From Pinus tabuliformis (lineage: Eukaryota; Streptophyta; Pinopsida; Pinales; Pinaceae): a stretch of DNA of 64,000 nt. A model generated the notes under the pieces. It was not told the origin of the DNA. It was given only the letters and a program-made list of their open reading frames with translations, and did no database searches. Where the stretch lies: contig CM062805.1 of NCBI GenBank assembly GCA_031772625.1, positions 510,798,102 through 510,862,101 of the forward strand. The letters run 5' to 3'. The translations under genes and the position numbers were made by a program. Shown piece after piece: positions 36,436-47,892 of the stretch (its first letter is position 1; the number at the start of each line of letters is the position of its first letter).

Positions 36436-37476
36436 TGTTTATGAGGAATTTGGTATCTACGGATAAATACTAATTCCCTAGGTAGGTAGCTGTACCTAGA
36501 AAAACATATTTAAAGCGCTTATCCTTTTTCTATAAATGATAAATAAGACAAAGGTATTCAAAGGACATACTTGTTCTTTCACTTTCCTTTTGTCTCCTTT
36601 GTTTGACTCCTGTCGCTTCTTCTCGAACTTAACTCTCTCAAAAAGTACCTGCAAGCATAAACAAAAGACAGAGAACCAATCAAAGTAAAATATATATCGA
36701 ATACAAGTAAATGGAATCAGATACATTCACACATATAAGCATCATATATCAAGATAAGCATATGGAAAAAGGTGTAAACAACGTTATTAAGTAGAAGGAA
36801 GATTTTCAACCATGAAGTCTAATCCATTGTCACTCTTCCAGCTTGGGTTCCAACCAACTTCACATCAATAGCACAACACTTTGACAGCATAACAACACTT
36901 GCTTATACTCTCAATTCTCACACCAACAGTATCTCCTTACAAATTCTCAAAGTCCAGGCCCTGATCACTTAGATGAGTGCTCACTTTATAGGCAAATGGA
37001 GGAGGTTTGTTGATAAATGAGGGTATTGAATGGCCTTGCAAACTTAGAGTTAGTTTCCATGGAGGAAGGGATGAGAGGATAGGTGGTTACTTAACTCATT
37101 CCTTATCCGATTTCGAGCTCATAAGAGATGATAAGTGTGGGAATATTCTAGATGGCTCCAAAATATAAGAATATTCCCAGAACCCTATGTGAATTTTGCT
37201 CAATCTCGCCCAGTGCAGGTCAAAGTGGGCCTAGGTGCTCTACAGAGCACCCCAACATGGGCCTACCTACACTAAAGCACACTTACCCCTATCCAAGGCT
37301 GCGCTGGTCCCTCAAGGAGGCAATTCTAGAGGGCTTCAGACCAAATAACTCTCAAGGAAGGAGGCATTCAAAATCATGACTTGTCTAGGGCATGTAGCAA
37401 CTGAATTATGGTTTGATGAGCCATAACGATACTGATTTGAATAATGGGAGTGATGTGCCCAAATGGATCTGTAACA
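36436..37476 (-). repeat. Element C 5' LTR
   Basis: The LTR is 1041 bp with ends TGTTACAG...CATAAACA. It matches 18754-19770 and is followed by CCCAT. Confidence 0.85.
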
Positions 37477-37481
37477 CCCAT

Positions 37482-37868
37482 CTTACGTAGTTTTCTGAAT
37501 TCAATGATGAACATAAACAAAAAAAATGACAACTCTGACCGATCCATGTGCACCCATCTAACTGTAGGTGGTGAGTTCTTTATTCTCAGACCAAATTGAA
37601 TAAAATATAGTAATATAAGACTAATAAACACCATTAAAAATACGTTGGGTTTGGGTCTAAGGAAATCCGACCAATGCTCCATTAGCATTCCTTGTTGATG
37701 TGATATTATAGGTCATATCCCGCAACTTATGCCCTTTCCTTGTGTGCCTTGTGTGAGTCAAAGGTGTTTCCCCTACCCCTATGGATCTATATCCCCAGAT
37801 ACCTCTCGTCACATGTTTACCCTGACTGACCGATTAATTTGGGTAAATGTGGGAGGATGGTGGTTACA
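37482..37868 (+). repeat. Element B 5' LTR, last part
   Basis: It continues the LTR after element C. The final 70 bp (cacatgtttacc...gggtaaatgtg...ttaca) match the end of the 3' LTR at about 47778-47836. The 3' LTR lacks roughly 400 bp of the middle of this part. Confidence 0.7.
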
Positions 37869-37871
37869 TTG

Positions 37872-37887
37872 TGGTATCATAGCATGG
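37872..37887 (+). other. Element B primer-binding site
   Basis: TGGTATCATAGCATGG lies three bases after the LTR end. It resembles the initiator Met tRNA type TGGTATCAGAGC. Confidence 0.72.
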
Positions 37888-38149
37888 TTCACCCCTTCAA
37901 TTAGACGGATCATGTGTTTTAGACATGCATACATATTAGTTACATATGTGTTCTTCATGATTGTGGTATATGTTCTTGTTGTGTATGCATGGTGTTGGTC
38001 ATGGTTGTCGTGGTTTCTCCAAGTGAAAATTTGATGGTGTTATTGTTGGATGTGGTCATTATACATACATGTTGGTTTTGCATTGGTCATGCATGTCAGT
38101 GTTTATAAGTTGTTATGAATACATTGGCATGTTGATAGTTGTCGTGCAT

Positions 38150-38720
38150 GAGGTCATGGTATTTGAGTTTGAGAGACAATTAAGGAAGAAGTACCTATGA
38201 GAGAAGTACTATGATGACACGGAAAAATAATTAAATGAGTTGAGGATGTCATATATGACCAATGAGGAGTACACTAGCAGATTCTTGGAGTTATTGAGGT
38301 ATGTGCCTTACCTCAAAGAGTATAATGCCAAAATTTAGAGATTCATTAGTGGGTTTCTGGTAACGTTCAAGGATAGGATTGAGTTGTATGAGCCTAGATC
38401 ATTAGAGGAGGCAATCTAGAAGCTAAAGCATTGTCTTGAGCAATCAAAGTGCAGATCTGAGACTGAGAGGGACTAGAAAGGTAATGCAAAGAATAAGGGA
38501 AAATGGGACAAGAAGCGAACAATACCTCAATATACAAGTAACAAATAGAATGCAGCCTCACATAAGAAGCTCAATGCATATGATAGAGGACAAGGATTTC
38601 GGTGTGAGGAGTAGAACAAGGGTGATGGTTGGAAGCCTTTGAAGTGTTCGTCTTGTGGAGGAGAGCATCACATGAGATATTGTCCACAACATCAGGGTGG
38701 TAGACTATAGATATACAGTA
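38150..38720 (+). pseudogene. Element B gag, N-terminally truncated
   Basis: It reads 'FERQLRKKYL', then a KYYDD-like piece, 'TNEEYTSRFLELLRYVPYLKE', 'RFISGFLVTFKDRIELYEP' and a zinc knuckle 'CSSCGGEHHMRYC' (CX2CX3HX4C, near 38650). The usual first 150 or more codons are missing between the PBS and 38150. In-frame stops are frequent. Confidence 0.72.
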
Positions 38721-38829
38721 CTCAGGAGACACATACAATGGGTGATGCTGGACAGAGAATTCCATGGATTTATGCAGCATTAGAGAATAGGATGGAAGAT
38801 CACCAAGCGACTATTATTGAGATGGATGG

Positions 38830-39230
38830 TAAGCTTTGTGATTAAGTTGTTTCTATTTTGATTGGCCCTAGATCTAATTATAGTTATGTTAATCCCGACT
38901 TGGTGGATAAGAGTGGTTTGAATAAAGAAGTGCATGAAAAAGCTTGGTTATTTCAGTTGGCTACAGGTACAAAGAAGAGAGTTCATCACTTGGTAAGAGT
39001 TTGTGCATTTGAGTTGAATGGTATGCCTACATCAACAAATTTGAATGTATTTTCATTGGGATCATATAGTATGTTGTTGGGCATGGACTGGTTGTATCTC
39101 CATAAGAACAAGGTGGATTGTTATGAAAATTCTATTGAGTTCCTGGATGAAAATGGGTTACAAAGAGTCTTGCAAGTTAAGGAGAAGGCAACAGTAGTTA
39201 GAATCATGACAACTATGTAGGAGAAGCGTA
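38830..39230 (+). pseudogene. Element B protease
   Basis: The 120-aa frame from 38858 covers the chromovirus aspartic protease: 'IGPRSNYSYVNPDLVDKSG' at the active-site position and 'LGSYSMLLGMDWLYLH' as the C-terminal strand (LGMDWL). The catalytic D-[ST]-G is replaced by GPRS, so it should be inactive. Confidence 0.72.
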
Positions 39231-39439
39231 GTCATAGGAAAAGGTGTGTGCTATTCGCAGTACATATTTCCATTGACAAAGGTAAGGAATTTGAGGATGC
39301 GGATTTCTTGTGTAGGTACCCATTTGTACTACAATTTCAAGATGTGTTTCTGGCATAGATTTCATAGTTTTTGCCTCACATGGAAGTAGACTTTTCTATT
39401 TAGTTGTTAACATGGGAAGCTCCAACATCAAAGGCACCT

Positions 39440-39824
39440 TACAAGATGAGAACACCATAGTTAGTGGAATTGAAGTTACATTTGAAGGATATGCTTGACA
39501 AGGGATACATTAGGCCAAGTGTATTGCCTTGGGGTGCACCACTGTTGTTTGTGAAGAAGAAGGATGGTACTCTAAGGCTATGCATTGATTACAGGTAGTT
39601 GGATAAGGTAACCATAAATAATAGGTATCAGTTTCTGAGGATTGATGACTTGTTCGATTATTTGAAGGGAGAAATAGTGTCCTCGAAGATCGATATGAGA
39701 TTAATATACCATCAGGTATGAATTAAGGAAGAGGAAATTTATTGGACAACTTTCTAGACCAGGTATGGGCATTATGAGTTTGTTGTAGTTCCATCTGTTT
39801 TGAATAATTCTCTAGTTGCTTTTA
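39440..39824 (+). pseudogene. Element B reverse transcriptase, first part
   Basis: The sequence '[20 protein letters not shown]', '[13 protein letters not shown]', '[10 protein letters not shown]' and 'SKIDMR' is visible with scattered stops. It is cut at 39824 by the solo LTR and resumes at 42652. Confidence 0.78.
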
Positions 39825-42651
39825 TGTCACATCCATTGAATCCAAAACATATGGATCAGGCTTTTTCTACATATGTGATATGATAGTACATAAATCTACA
39901 TATTTTCATCTCTAGCATTAAAAGGATTATAATGTGCCAAGGTATATAACTTAACACAATTTGTTAACGCAAGGTACCATTTGTGTGGAAGTCAGATATA
40001 CCAGTATATATGTAACCTAGTTATCAATTGTGATTTACATTTAGTCTTAATGTCATACACATAGTTTTACTTTAGGAGTCGTTAATGGGGACAAATAGGT
40101 TCTCGACTTCCCCGCTTGACATACTCAACATTAATGTTGAGTTACTTAGCATAGAACACTTGGCTTCAGTGTGACCATCGATGATATTGGGCAGAGATGG
40201 GATGGTGCTTGTTCTGAAGAAGTGGATAAGGGTAACCACCCAGTCCTCAAGCTCCCCACCCTCATTGTCATTTTGTGGTCTTGCTCTTGCTACTCCTCCA
40301 TCGAACTCTAGGGAGATTAGGAATTCAAAGTATGCATTGAACTTGGAATCGAGGTGCTCTCTACACCTTTAGCTTCTATTACTTATGGTTTCCACCATAA
40401 ATTCATAGTATTTTTCTTTAGGAGTATTTACCGAAGATGGGGTTGACTCTTGTCTCAAGGCTAGTGCCACACAGAGGCAGTCTGCCAGAGGGTCCTTTGC
40501 TCCTATATCTCGACATCCAAGCTATTGCACATGAAATATATTATTTTCCTTATCTAACTAATTCCAAACCTGCCATGCTCTGGTTACTTTGTTAAAATTT
40601 TATGTATTTGTTCCTCCATGATGAAAGTTGTTCACTCTGGCTCGCTGATTCCTTTCACTTGAAGAGGTACTTCTCACAACAAAATAATCTTGTTATTGTT
40701 AATTTTTCTATCCACTGACTCTACTTTTCTTCTTTCTGGAAAAGCTATCAATCATGAAACTGAATCCCTTGTACGTATGAGGGTTGTACGTTCTTAAATT
40801 TCTACTATCACCCTGAGGAATGGTCCAAGCTATCTGGTACTCATATTTTTCTCTTGTTTGCTCTAGGTGCTTCTCCTATATAAACCCTTACTCTTGTCAT
40901 CATAATTATGGTACTCTAGTTATGCAATTGCCAACGACTATAATGTTTGATTAATTTACTTGGGTGCAACTAGGGTTTTTTTGACACTAAGGAAGTCGTC
41001 GTGTTCCTAACGTTTTTTATTGTGTGTTTTTTTTCTAAATTAGCTAGTGATGGCATTAGATGTGTAGGGTTTGGTGGGTGATTCCTATGCAACCCAACCC
41101 AGATTACATGTAGCCCATCATATGTGTATATTGTAGGGTTTTATCTCGGATATTGAATTTGACTTCTATTAAGGCATAATGTAATTATTTACTACTTAGT
41201 TTATCACGATTGTATTTATAAAATCTCCATAGAATATTTTATAGTTCTCAAGAATGATATCATGGATTTGGTTGTTGTCTGAGTTTGTTCTTCTGCTCAT
41301 ACGTGCATACTTTACTTGAGTTATTGAAATCTAACAGAGTTTTGTTTTTGTTGCAATGATTACAACATGCAATGAATAATATTAAATATTGTTAATTATT
41401 ATTTCTCATTTTGTTTTTTCATTTTTCACTGAGTAGTTAATTTTGCAATACTCTAGAACAACATAACTCGACACAGTATGAGATTGTTCCCAGAACGAGC
41501 CTCTAGCTCCAGTATGGGATAAACTAAATGTTGGTTAGTTGTTACCATCTCTTTTCCTATTTTTACATACTACCAATTAACAATAACCTCCAAAGAATGA
41601 ATTAGGAAAACTTTAGCTACCAATTTTTAAGCACATATCATTTCATAGTTACATTTAGGGAGGGTTTCTATTCTAATTAACCCTATCCTAGACACTTAGT
41701 TTATTTTGTTGGAAAGTGTATAATTGGGAACCTACAGGGTTCTTTCCCTTGCATACTGGTCTCAAGTTAATATTATTACTGAGAAAACTAATAAGCACAA
41801 TAGGATATCTTCTTTCCCTTTCTTTAAAATTTCATTTAATAAAGAGTTTGGACCCCTCCTGGTCTGACTCCACCGATCACTTATTTTCTTTTTACATAGA
41901 AGAGCAATTATAGCTATGGTACATTCAACCAAATAAATATAACAAACATAATTAGATGTTATTAATAACACATTTCATTGACTCAATAGTTATAAAATGT
42001 TATTATTTCAACCTTTTGATTCAAAACATAAACAACCATTCTGATGAAAAGAAGACATGCAATCTAAAACCTAAGATACTTAAATCTGTATACTCAATTA
42101 ATAGGAAATTATGTGGAACTGAAGACTTCTCCACCCAACTAGTGAGAATAGCAATTACGTCCAAATCTCCCCCTAAGCCTCTTATTCTTTCCAAAGTAGT
42201 ATAATAGACAGTATTAGTTATTAAACCTTAATACTCTTGGTCCATTCCAAGACTTTTATTTGCAAGGTTTCCACTAGCTCCTGACCAGCTCAAGAACACC
42301 CTTAGATCTCCCTAGAATCATCCTATTCAAGGTTCCTCTCTCCTCTTCTCGCCCCGGGTCCCTCCCTTGGAATTTTCCCAAACTAAGATATTTTCATTTC
42401 TATGGGAAGATGATATAAGTTTCTCAACTAACTTGGAAGAATTAAATATTTTCTTCTTGTTTTTTTGGTTCTCCCCGTAATTTCATAATTGACTATATCA
42501 TTTCTTCTCCAAAAGAAATAAATAAAAAGAGATAAAATAGACTTTGACTTCACAAGTTCCTTCCATTTCCATCTACTAGGAATTTACCAATTTTCCATGT
42601 TTGCAAAGTAAAGTAAATGATCATATTTACATAATTAGGGAGGGTGTTACA
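39825..42651 (-). mobile_element. Solo LTR inserted in element B's RT gene
   Basis: This 2.83-kb segment on the minus strand starts TGTAACACCC and ends GGATGTGACA. It is flanked by TTTTA (39820-39824) and ATTTA (42652-42656), a 5-bp TSD with one change. Removing it rejoins the RT gene (...GCTTTTATGTGC...). It has no gag, pol or internal second LTR. I see no gene in it. Confidence 0.72.
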
Positions 42652-43510
42652 ATTTATGTGCTTGATGAATAGTGTGTTGTGTCCTTATCTCAATAAGTTT
42701 GTTATTATATTCATTAATGATATGCTGGTATATTCTAAGAATGAGGAAGAACATGTTGAGCATTTAACAACAATATTGAGATTGCTAAGAGAGAATCATT
42801 TGTATGCTAAGCTTAGTAAATGTAGTTTCTTTCAAACATAGGTACATTACTTGGGACATGTGGTTTCCATGGAAGGCATACTAGTAGATCTAGAAAAGAT
42901 AAGGGCTATCATGGAGTGGGAACCTCCTAGAAATATAGATGAGGTAAGATCATTCATGGGGTTAGTAGGTTATTACAGTTGGTTCATCAAGAACTTCTCA
43001 CATATTTCTTATCCTAGTACATCATTTCAAAGGAAAGGTAATAAATTTGAATGGATAGAGGTATGTGAAACAAGTTTTGAGCAATTGAAGTAGTTGTTGA
43101 CAAATGCTCCAGTTTTAAAGAATGCAGATTTGAACAAAGATTATGTGGTATGTATAGATGCTTCCAAGAGAGGGCTTGGTGGAGTCCTTATACAAGAAGG
43201 ACAAGTAGTATGCTATGAATCAAGGAAATTAAATGAGCATGAGAAAAATTATATGACACATGACCTTGAGTTGGAAGAGATCATCCATTCTTTGATGATG
43301 TGGAGGCATTATCTTCTTGGCAGGCAACATCTTGATGAGTTATCATAGTGGAATTCAATATCTATTTGGCCAATTGAATCTGAATGCCAAGAAAACTAGA
43401 TGGTTGGCCATGATCAAAGAGTTTGAATTTGAGATAAGGTAAATTAAAGGTAAAGAAAATAGGGTTGTAGATGCTCTTAGCATGCGGATATAGGTAAATG
43501 GCATATCAAT
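42652..43510 (+). pseudogene. Element B RT end and RNase H
   Basis: The sequence 'FVIIFINDMLVYSKNEEEH' is the palm motif with FIND in place of FIDD, so catalytic Asp is lost. '[19 protein letters not shown]' and '[18 protein letters not shown]' follow (RT end), then RNase H 'DYVVCIDASKRGLGGVLIQEG', 'CYESRKLNEHEKNY', 'MMWRHYLLG' and a decayed 'IKGKENRVVDAL'. Stops occur at 43091 and 43346. Confidence 0.8.
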
Positions 43511-44466
43511 TATGAGTTCTTATGGGTAAGATATACAGGATCAGATCTTGTAGCACAGACAATAGGATGAAAAATATATGGAGCTTATGCACATGTTACA
43601 ACATGGTACAGGTGATCAAGATGTGGACCATCATCTCACAAGAGATGGCTTGGTTAGATTTAGGGATAGGATATACATGCCAAACAATAGTGAGCTCAAG
43701 AATCTTATCTTGATGAAATTTCATGCTAAGCCATATTTAGGTCACTCAGGATATCAGAAGAAATTGACAACAATGAAGGAGTTTTATTATTGGGCAAATA
43801 TAAAGAAGGAAGTGGTAGAGTTTTTGGCTAAATGCTTGAATTGTTAACATGTGAAGGAAGAGTCTAAGCATCGTGATTTTCTACTATAGTTGATTCTGAT
43901 TCCATAGTGGAAATGGGAGGTCACTTCCATGGACTTCATTATGGGTGTTCCAGGGACATCTAGACAACGTGATTCTATTATGGTTTTGGTCGACATGTTC
44001 ACAAAGGTAGTGCACTTCATGCCAATAAACTCTACATATTTAGGTAATGATGTAGCATAAGTTTTCATCAGAGCTGAAGTGAGGTTGTAAGTTGTACCCA
44101 AGAAAATTGTGTCAGAGAGGGATGCCAAGTTCAGTTCTAGATTCTAGAAAGAGTTATTTACAGGTTTGGGTATAGAGTTAGCATTCAGTGCAACTTATCA
44201 TCTCCAGACATATGGAAAGATAGAGAGGGTAAGAAGGATATTGGAGGATATCTTGAGGATGTGTGCAATGCATCAATAATTGAAGTGGGAAGGGTATCTT
44301 CCACTGGTTGAGTTCGCTTACAACAATGGGTATCAGGAATCTTTGGGGATGAGTTCGTTTGAGGCTTTTATGGGTGAAGTTGGAATACTCCCATTAGTTA
44401 GAGTGACCCAAAGAACATGGTATTGATTGGACTAGAAATGTTGGAAAATATGGAGCATGAAAAAGG
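43511..44466 (+). pseudogene. Element B integrase, main part
   Basis: Frame 43578-43847 carries the zinc-binding H-H-C-C part ('GHSGYQKKLTTMKEFYYW', 'VVEFLAKCLNC'). After a stop, 43900-44400 gives the core: Asp in 'VTSMDFIMGVPGT', 'VDMFTKVVHFMPI', 'IVSERDAKFSS' and 'YGKIERVRRILEDILRM'. The second core Asp is shifted in context (SERDAKF) and the frame has stops. Confidence 0.75.
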
Positions 44467-44820
44467 AAAAACTATTTTTTCAACTTGTATTTCAAACTTA
44501 TCTCCTTATGGGTTTACTCAAATTTTCGAGTGGAAACACTAGTTGGATGTAGAAATTGATTCCTCATCCAAGGAGTGCCTATGTTTCATACTTTCGATGG
44601 ACGTGCTACATGCAAAATGAGAAATACATGAAAAACGTGATGGCAATAATGCTTTTTCATGTATTTCTCATTTTTCGTGTAGCAGGGTCTATCGAAAGTA
44701 TGCAACATGGGTACTCCTTGGATGAGTAATTAAATTTTGCATCCAACGAGTACTCCTAGTCGAAATTTGTGTAAAACCTTAGGGACATAAGTTGAAAATA
44801 TCAGTTGAAAAAATAGTTTT
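44467..44820. mobile_element. Foldback MITE in element B integrase
   Basis: This 354-bp unit has terminal inverted repeats: AAAACTATTTTTTCAACT at 44467 and its complement ending AGTTGAAAAAATAGTTTT at 44820. Complementarity continues inward (aacttatctccttatgg / ccttagggacataagtt; ttcatgtatttctcattttt in the centre), so most of it can form one long hairpin. It codes for nothing. A clear TSD is not visible. Confidence 0.7.
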
Positions 44821-44984
44821 ATTATTTTATTATTTTTTAATCTTTTTACCTTTTTACTTCAAAATTGGTGAATCATCCCGCATGGTTGACATCATCATCT
44901 TGAATCCTATTGATTATTATAAAGCTTATTTTGGTTGTACAATTTTCTTAGGAGTCCCATTTTAGACCTCAAAATTCCCGCAAT

Positions 44985-45480
44985 GAGAATCTGAATATAA
45001 CATAGGAAAGAAAGAAGATTTATGCATATTAGAACAGGATGTTTAAGTATTTTCGTGTTGGGGAGAAATTTTACTTGTGTATCAAGAGAAGAAGATATCC
45101 TTCAGGATTAGATCATGTGTGAAGCTGGCACCTCGGTTTTGTGGACCTTTCAAGATTCTTGAGAGGATTGGATGAGTAACCTATCAACTTGCGCTGCCTC
45201 CGACAGTGAAAGTCCATGATGTTTTCCATGTGTCATTACTTAAGAAGTATGTTACATATTTTGATCATGTGGTTGATTGGTCTATATTGTAGGTGGAACT
45301 ATAAGGTGAATTCCAACTGGAACCTTTGTGAATTTTGTAGAGAAAGATTCTCATGCTCCAGAATTGAGCAATCAAGTAGGTTAAAGTGCAATGGAATCAC
45401 TTTGGGCTTGATGGAGCTACATCGGAGATGGCTGAACATATGCAGTCTATGTATCCTTCCTTATTCAATGGTTGAGAAAA
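44985..45480 (+). pseudogene. Element B integrase C-terminus and chromodomain-like end
   Basis: After the MITE and a further 160 bp, the integrase end resumes ('ERKKIYAY', 'YFRVGEKFYLCIKRR'). Then come 'LPPTVKVHDVFHVSLLKKY' (about 45195-45250) and a chromodomain-like tail ('EGEFQLEP'-like, 'KVQWNHFGLDGAT', about 45295-45470). The chromodomain-type end, thought to guide integration to heterochromatin, places B with the chromoviruses (Tekay-like). Confidence 0.7.
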
Positions 45481-45765
45481 TATTTTGGAAAATATTTTGG
45501 TGTGGTGTTTGGTATATGTATATAAATGTATATGGATGTAAATACCGCTATGAGCTATGTTATAAATCTCCAATAAGTGGTATGGGTGTCATGTCGTTAT
45601 GGTTGTCACGTTGTTATGTTTTTCATGTTAGTTTGCTTCTTTGCGGGATGATCATTATATATAATACAACGAGCTAAGTTATAAATATCCATGGGCAATG
45701 TGTTTTTATTTTTAGTAGCCTTGCTCATTGTAGGTGTCATTGAATACCGAGGATGGTGTTTCCCC

Positions 45766-45775
45766 AAGGGGGAGG
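45766..45775 (+). other. Element B polypurine tract
   Basis: AAGGGGGAGG lies five bases before the 3' LTR start. Confidence 0.7.
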
Positions 45776-45779
45776 TTTT

Positions 45780-47830
45780 TGTAACAATCTTGGTCAAAAT
45801 TCCATGTAATAAAGTTAATAAAGACAAAATAATAACCATGGTCATGGGACGTGTATTCCAAGACGAATGTTAGGAAAAAACATTGTGACAATGATCAATT
45901 GTGATTAATTGATGGCTATGGAAATTGGCAAAGCAAATCACAAAGGATTTGGAAAGGAAAGTGGCATTAATTGGCATTTTATTTATGAAAATTATGAAAA
46001 TTATGAGACAAGGGAGGTGAAAGGTCATAGATTGCATGTGAGAAGAAAAATGAAGGAAAATAATGGGAAATTGAAGAAAATAGAGGCATCATTAATAAAA
46101 AGGCTTCTAAGGATTAGTTTGTAGCTTTTGTCAGTGTTAAATTTTGTTAGTTTAGACTTTTGTCATTTTTAGCTTGGGCTCTCTATTCTACTCTCTCTTA
46201 CTCTTGGACAGTTAAAGTTTTCTTGGAGCACTCTTTGAGGAGTGTGGCATACTTGGGATTTTAGAGAAGGAAGTCCAAGGAAGAGAAGGAAATCATAATA
46301 TAACATTGGGATAATCAGCTACAACTGGTTTTTCTTGTAGGTACAAAGTTTCATGTATGATTTCCTTGCTAGTTTTGATGTGCATGGCACATGCATGTGG
46401 TTTGTTAGTTATGCTTTCATTGGCATGGAAGAATGCTTGGATTGATGGTGTATTTTCCTAGCCTTACCATTTCCTAGATAGCCATGGTGTTGTGGGTGTC
46501 TTTCCTTTTGTTTTCTATTTGGTTCTCATGTTCCTTTACCTGTGGGTTGAGTTACTAGTTCTTGGAAGCCTTGGTTGGAAAAACACTCTAGAAGCCCTGT
46601 AACAACTTGGGCTAAGTTATTAGTATTGGAAAAATTCTCTAGAAGAACTTGGTGGGTTGAGTTACTAGTCCTAGAAGCCCTAGTTGGAAAAACGATCTAG
46701 AAGCCTGTCAACAACTATGGGTTGAGTTACTAGTCCTCGAAGTCGTAGTTAGAAAAAATGCTCTAGGTCCCTGGACAACTTGGGTATAGACCAATATAGT
46801 GATGGTTAGTGATGTATGACCATGAGGTGGAATCATTGGTTGAGGGTTGAGGTGGTTTGGCCTTTGGAAGCCCTGGTTTGGTTTTTCTTGAGTTGTTTCA
46901 TGAGATCCCACATTCATGCTTGGAATATGGCATGATGGTGATTGACTAAAAGAAATATTTGGTTCAGCCAATCTATGGTTAGGTGGTACATGGAAGTCCC
47001 AGACCTAGTTGCATTTTGCATATGTTAATAAGAGATTCTTTCCTCTTGTATTTATGGGTAAACATACTTGTTCATATGTGGTTTTTATGGCTATTATATC
47101 CTTGTTATTTTTTTTGGTTATATATTGGTTATGAGTATGTTTTATGAAATAATTGATGTATGGGTCTCGTCATGTTTTGATTTGAAAATGAATGAAAAAT
47201 GAATATATGACCTAAGAGCTAATAATGCAGCTATTGTGATATGGAAACAATGCTTCTTTATGAATATTATAAGTATGAGACCCATATGCTCATATATGTT
47301 ATTACGACCTGTAGATTGTGTATTTGTGACACGTTTAATGAAATGCATGTCACGGCTAGTAGGGGTCGAGTAAATTCATTGATCGAGTGTTTGCATTAGT
47401 ACCTTTCTTTCAATATCATTTATCATTTTTGAAAGTTTCATGAAGTTGTGGGTAGTGGCCTTCGATTCAGCCTTGAAAAAGTGGCACAGAATCCAAAGTC
47501 GTTGGCTGAGAACTAGCTGAAAAAGTCCACAATTGCTGACATTCCCTTGCTGTGGGAGTAACCGGAAGGCCTCAGTTGCATGAATGACTTGTCATGGGAG
47601 TGGCTGGGGGTCCATATCAGTGAAATGTCAAGTTGTCTTAGGGGTTGATAACGTGGAAAGATTGGTTGTCTCTTGAGTGTTTTGTAGGATGTGTGGAAGG
47701 TTAGAATGGTTTTTTTTGTCAGTTCTACTTCCTTAGTTTTACATGGGGAGTTGAATCACATCATAGTAGCCTTTAATCACATGTTTACCCCGACAAACTG
47801 GTTAACTTGGGTAAATTTGTGAGGATAGTG

Positions 47831-47836
<6 letters not shown>
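45780..47836 (+). repeat. Element B 3' LTR
   Basis: The LTR is 2057 bp and starts TGTAACAATC. It matches 16698-18640 and, at its very end, 37800-37868. Relative to the 5' LTR it lacks a segment between about 47767 and 47773. Confidence 0.78.

Positions 47837-47891
<55 letters not shown>
47837..47891. repeat. (TA)n(GA)n microsatellite at the B/A junction
   Basis: TA repeats change to GA repeats. The array is the right half of the TA tract into which element B inserted. Confidence 0.9.

Positions 47892-47892
<1 letters not shown>

Larger units (their letters stand above)
18754..37476 (-). mobile_element. Element C: Tat-like Ty3/gypsy with CCCAT target-site duplication
   Basis: Element C is an 18.7-kb minus-strand insertion. 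LTRs are 36436-37476 (5') and 18754-19770 (3'), with ends TGTTACAG...CATAACA/CATAAACA. Both sides carry CCCAT (18749-18753 and 37477-37481), a perfect 5-bp TSD. The PBS is of the TGGYGACTCC type typical of the Tat lineage. Order on the minus strand: long leader, gag, protease, RT, [4-kb insertion], RNase H, integrase, a second RNase H, then an antisense gene before the 3' LTR. Genes are broken by stops and frameshifts. In a 140-bp LTR stretch compared by eye I counted roughly a dozen differences, so it is not recent. Confidence 0.85.
16698..47836 (+). mobile_element. Element B: Tekay-like chromovirus inserted in element A's LTR
   Basis: Element B is on the plus strand, 31 kb in place and about 12.4 kb after removing element C. 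The 5' LTR is 16698-18753 plus 37482-37868, then PBS, gag, protease, RT, RNase H, integrase and a chromodomain-like end. A polypurine tract (45766-45775) and the 3' LTR 45780-47836 follow. LTRs start TGTAACAA/TGTAACAAT. Its target was the (TA)n array of element A, so the TSD cannot be told from the repeat. It later received C (in the 5' LTR), a solo LTR (in RT) and a MITE (in the integrase end). All genes are decayed. Confidence 0.8.
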
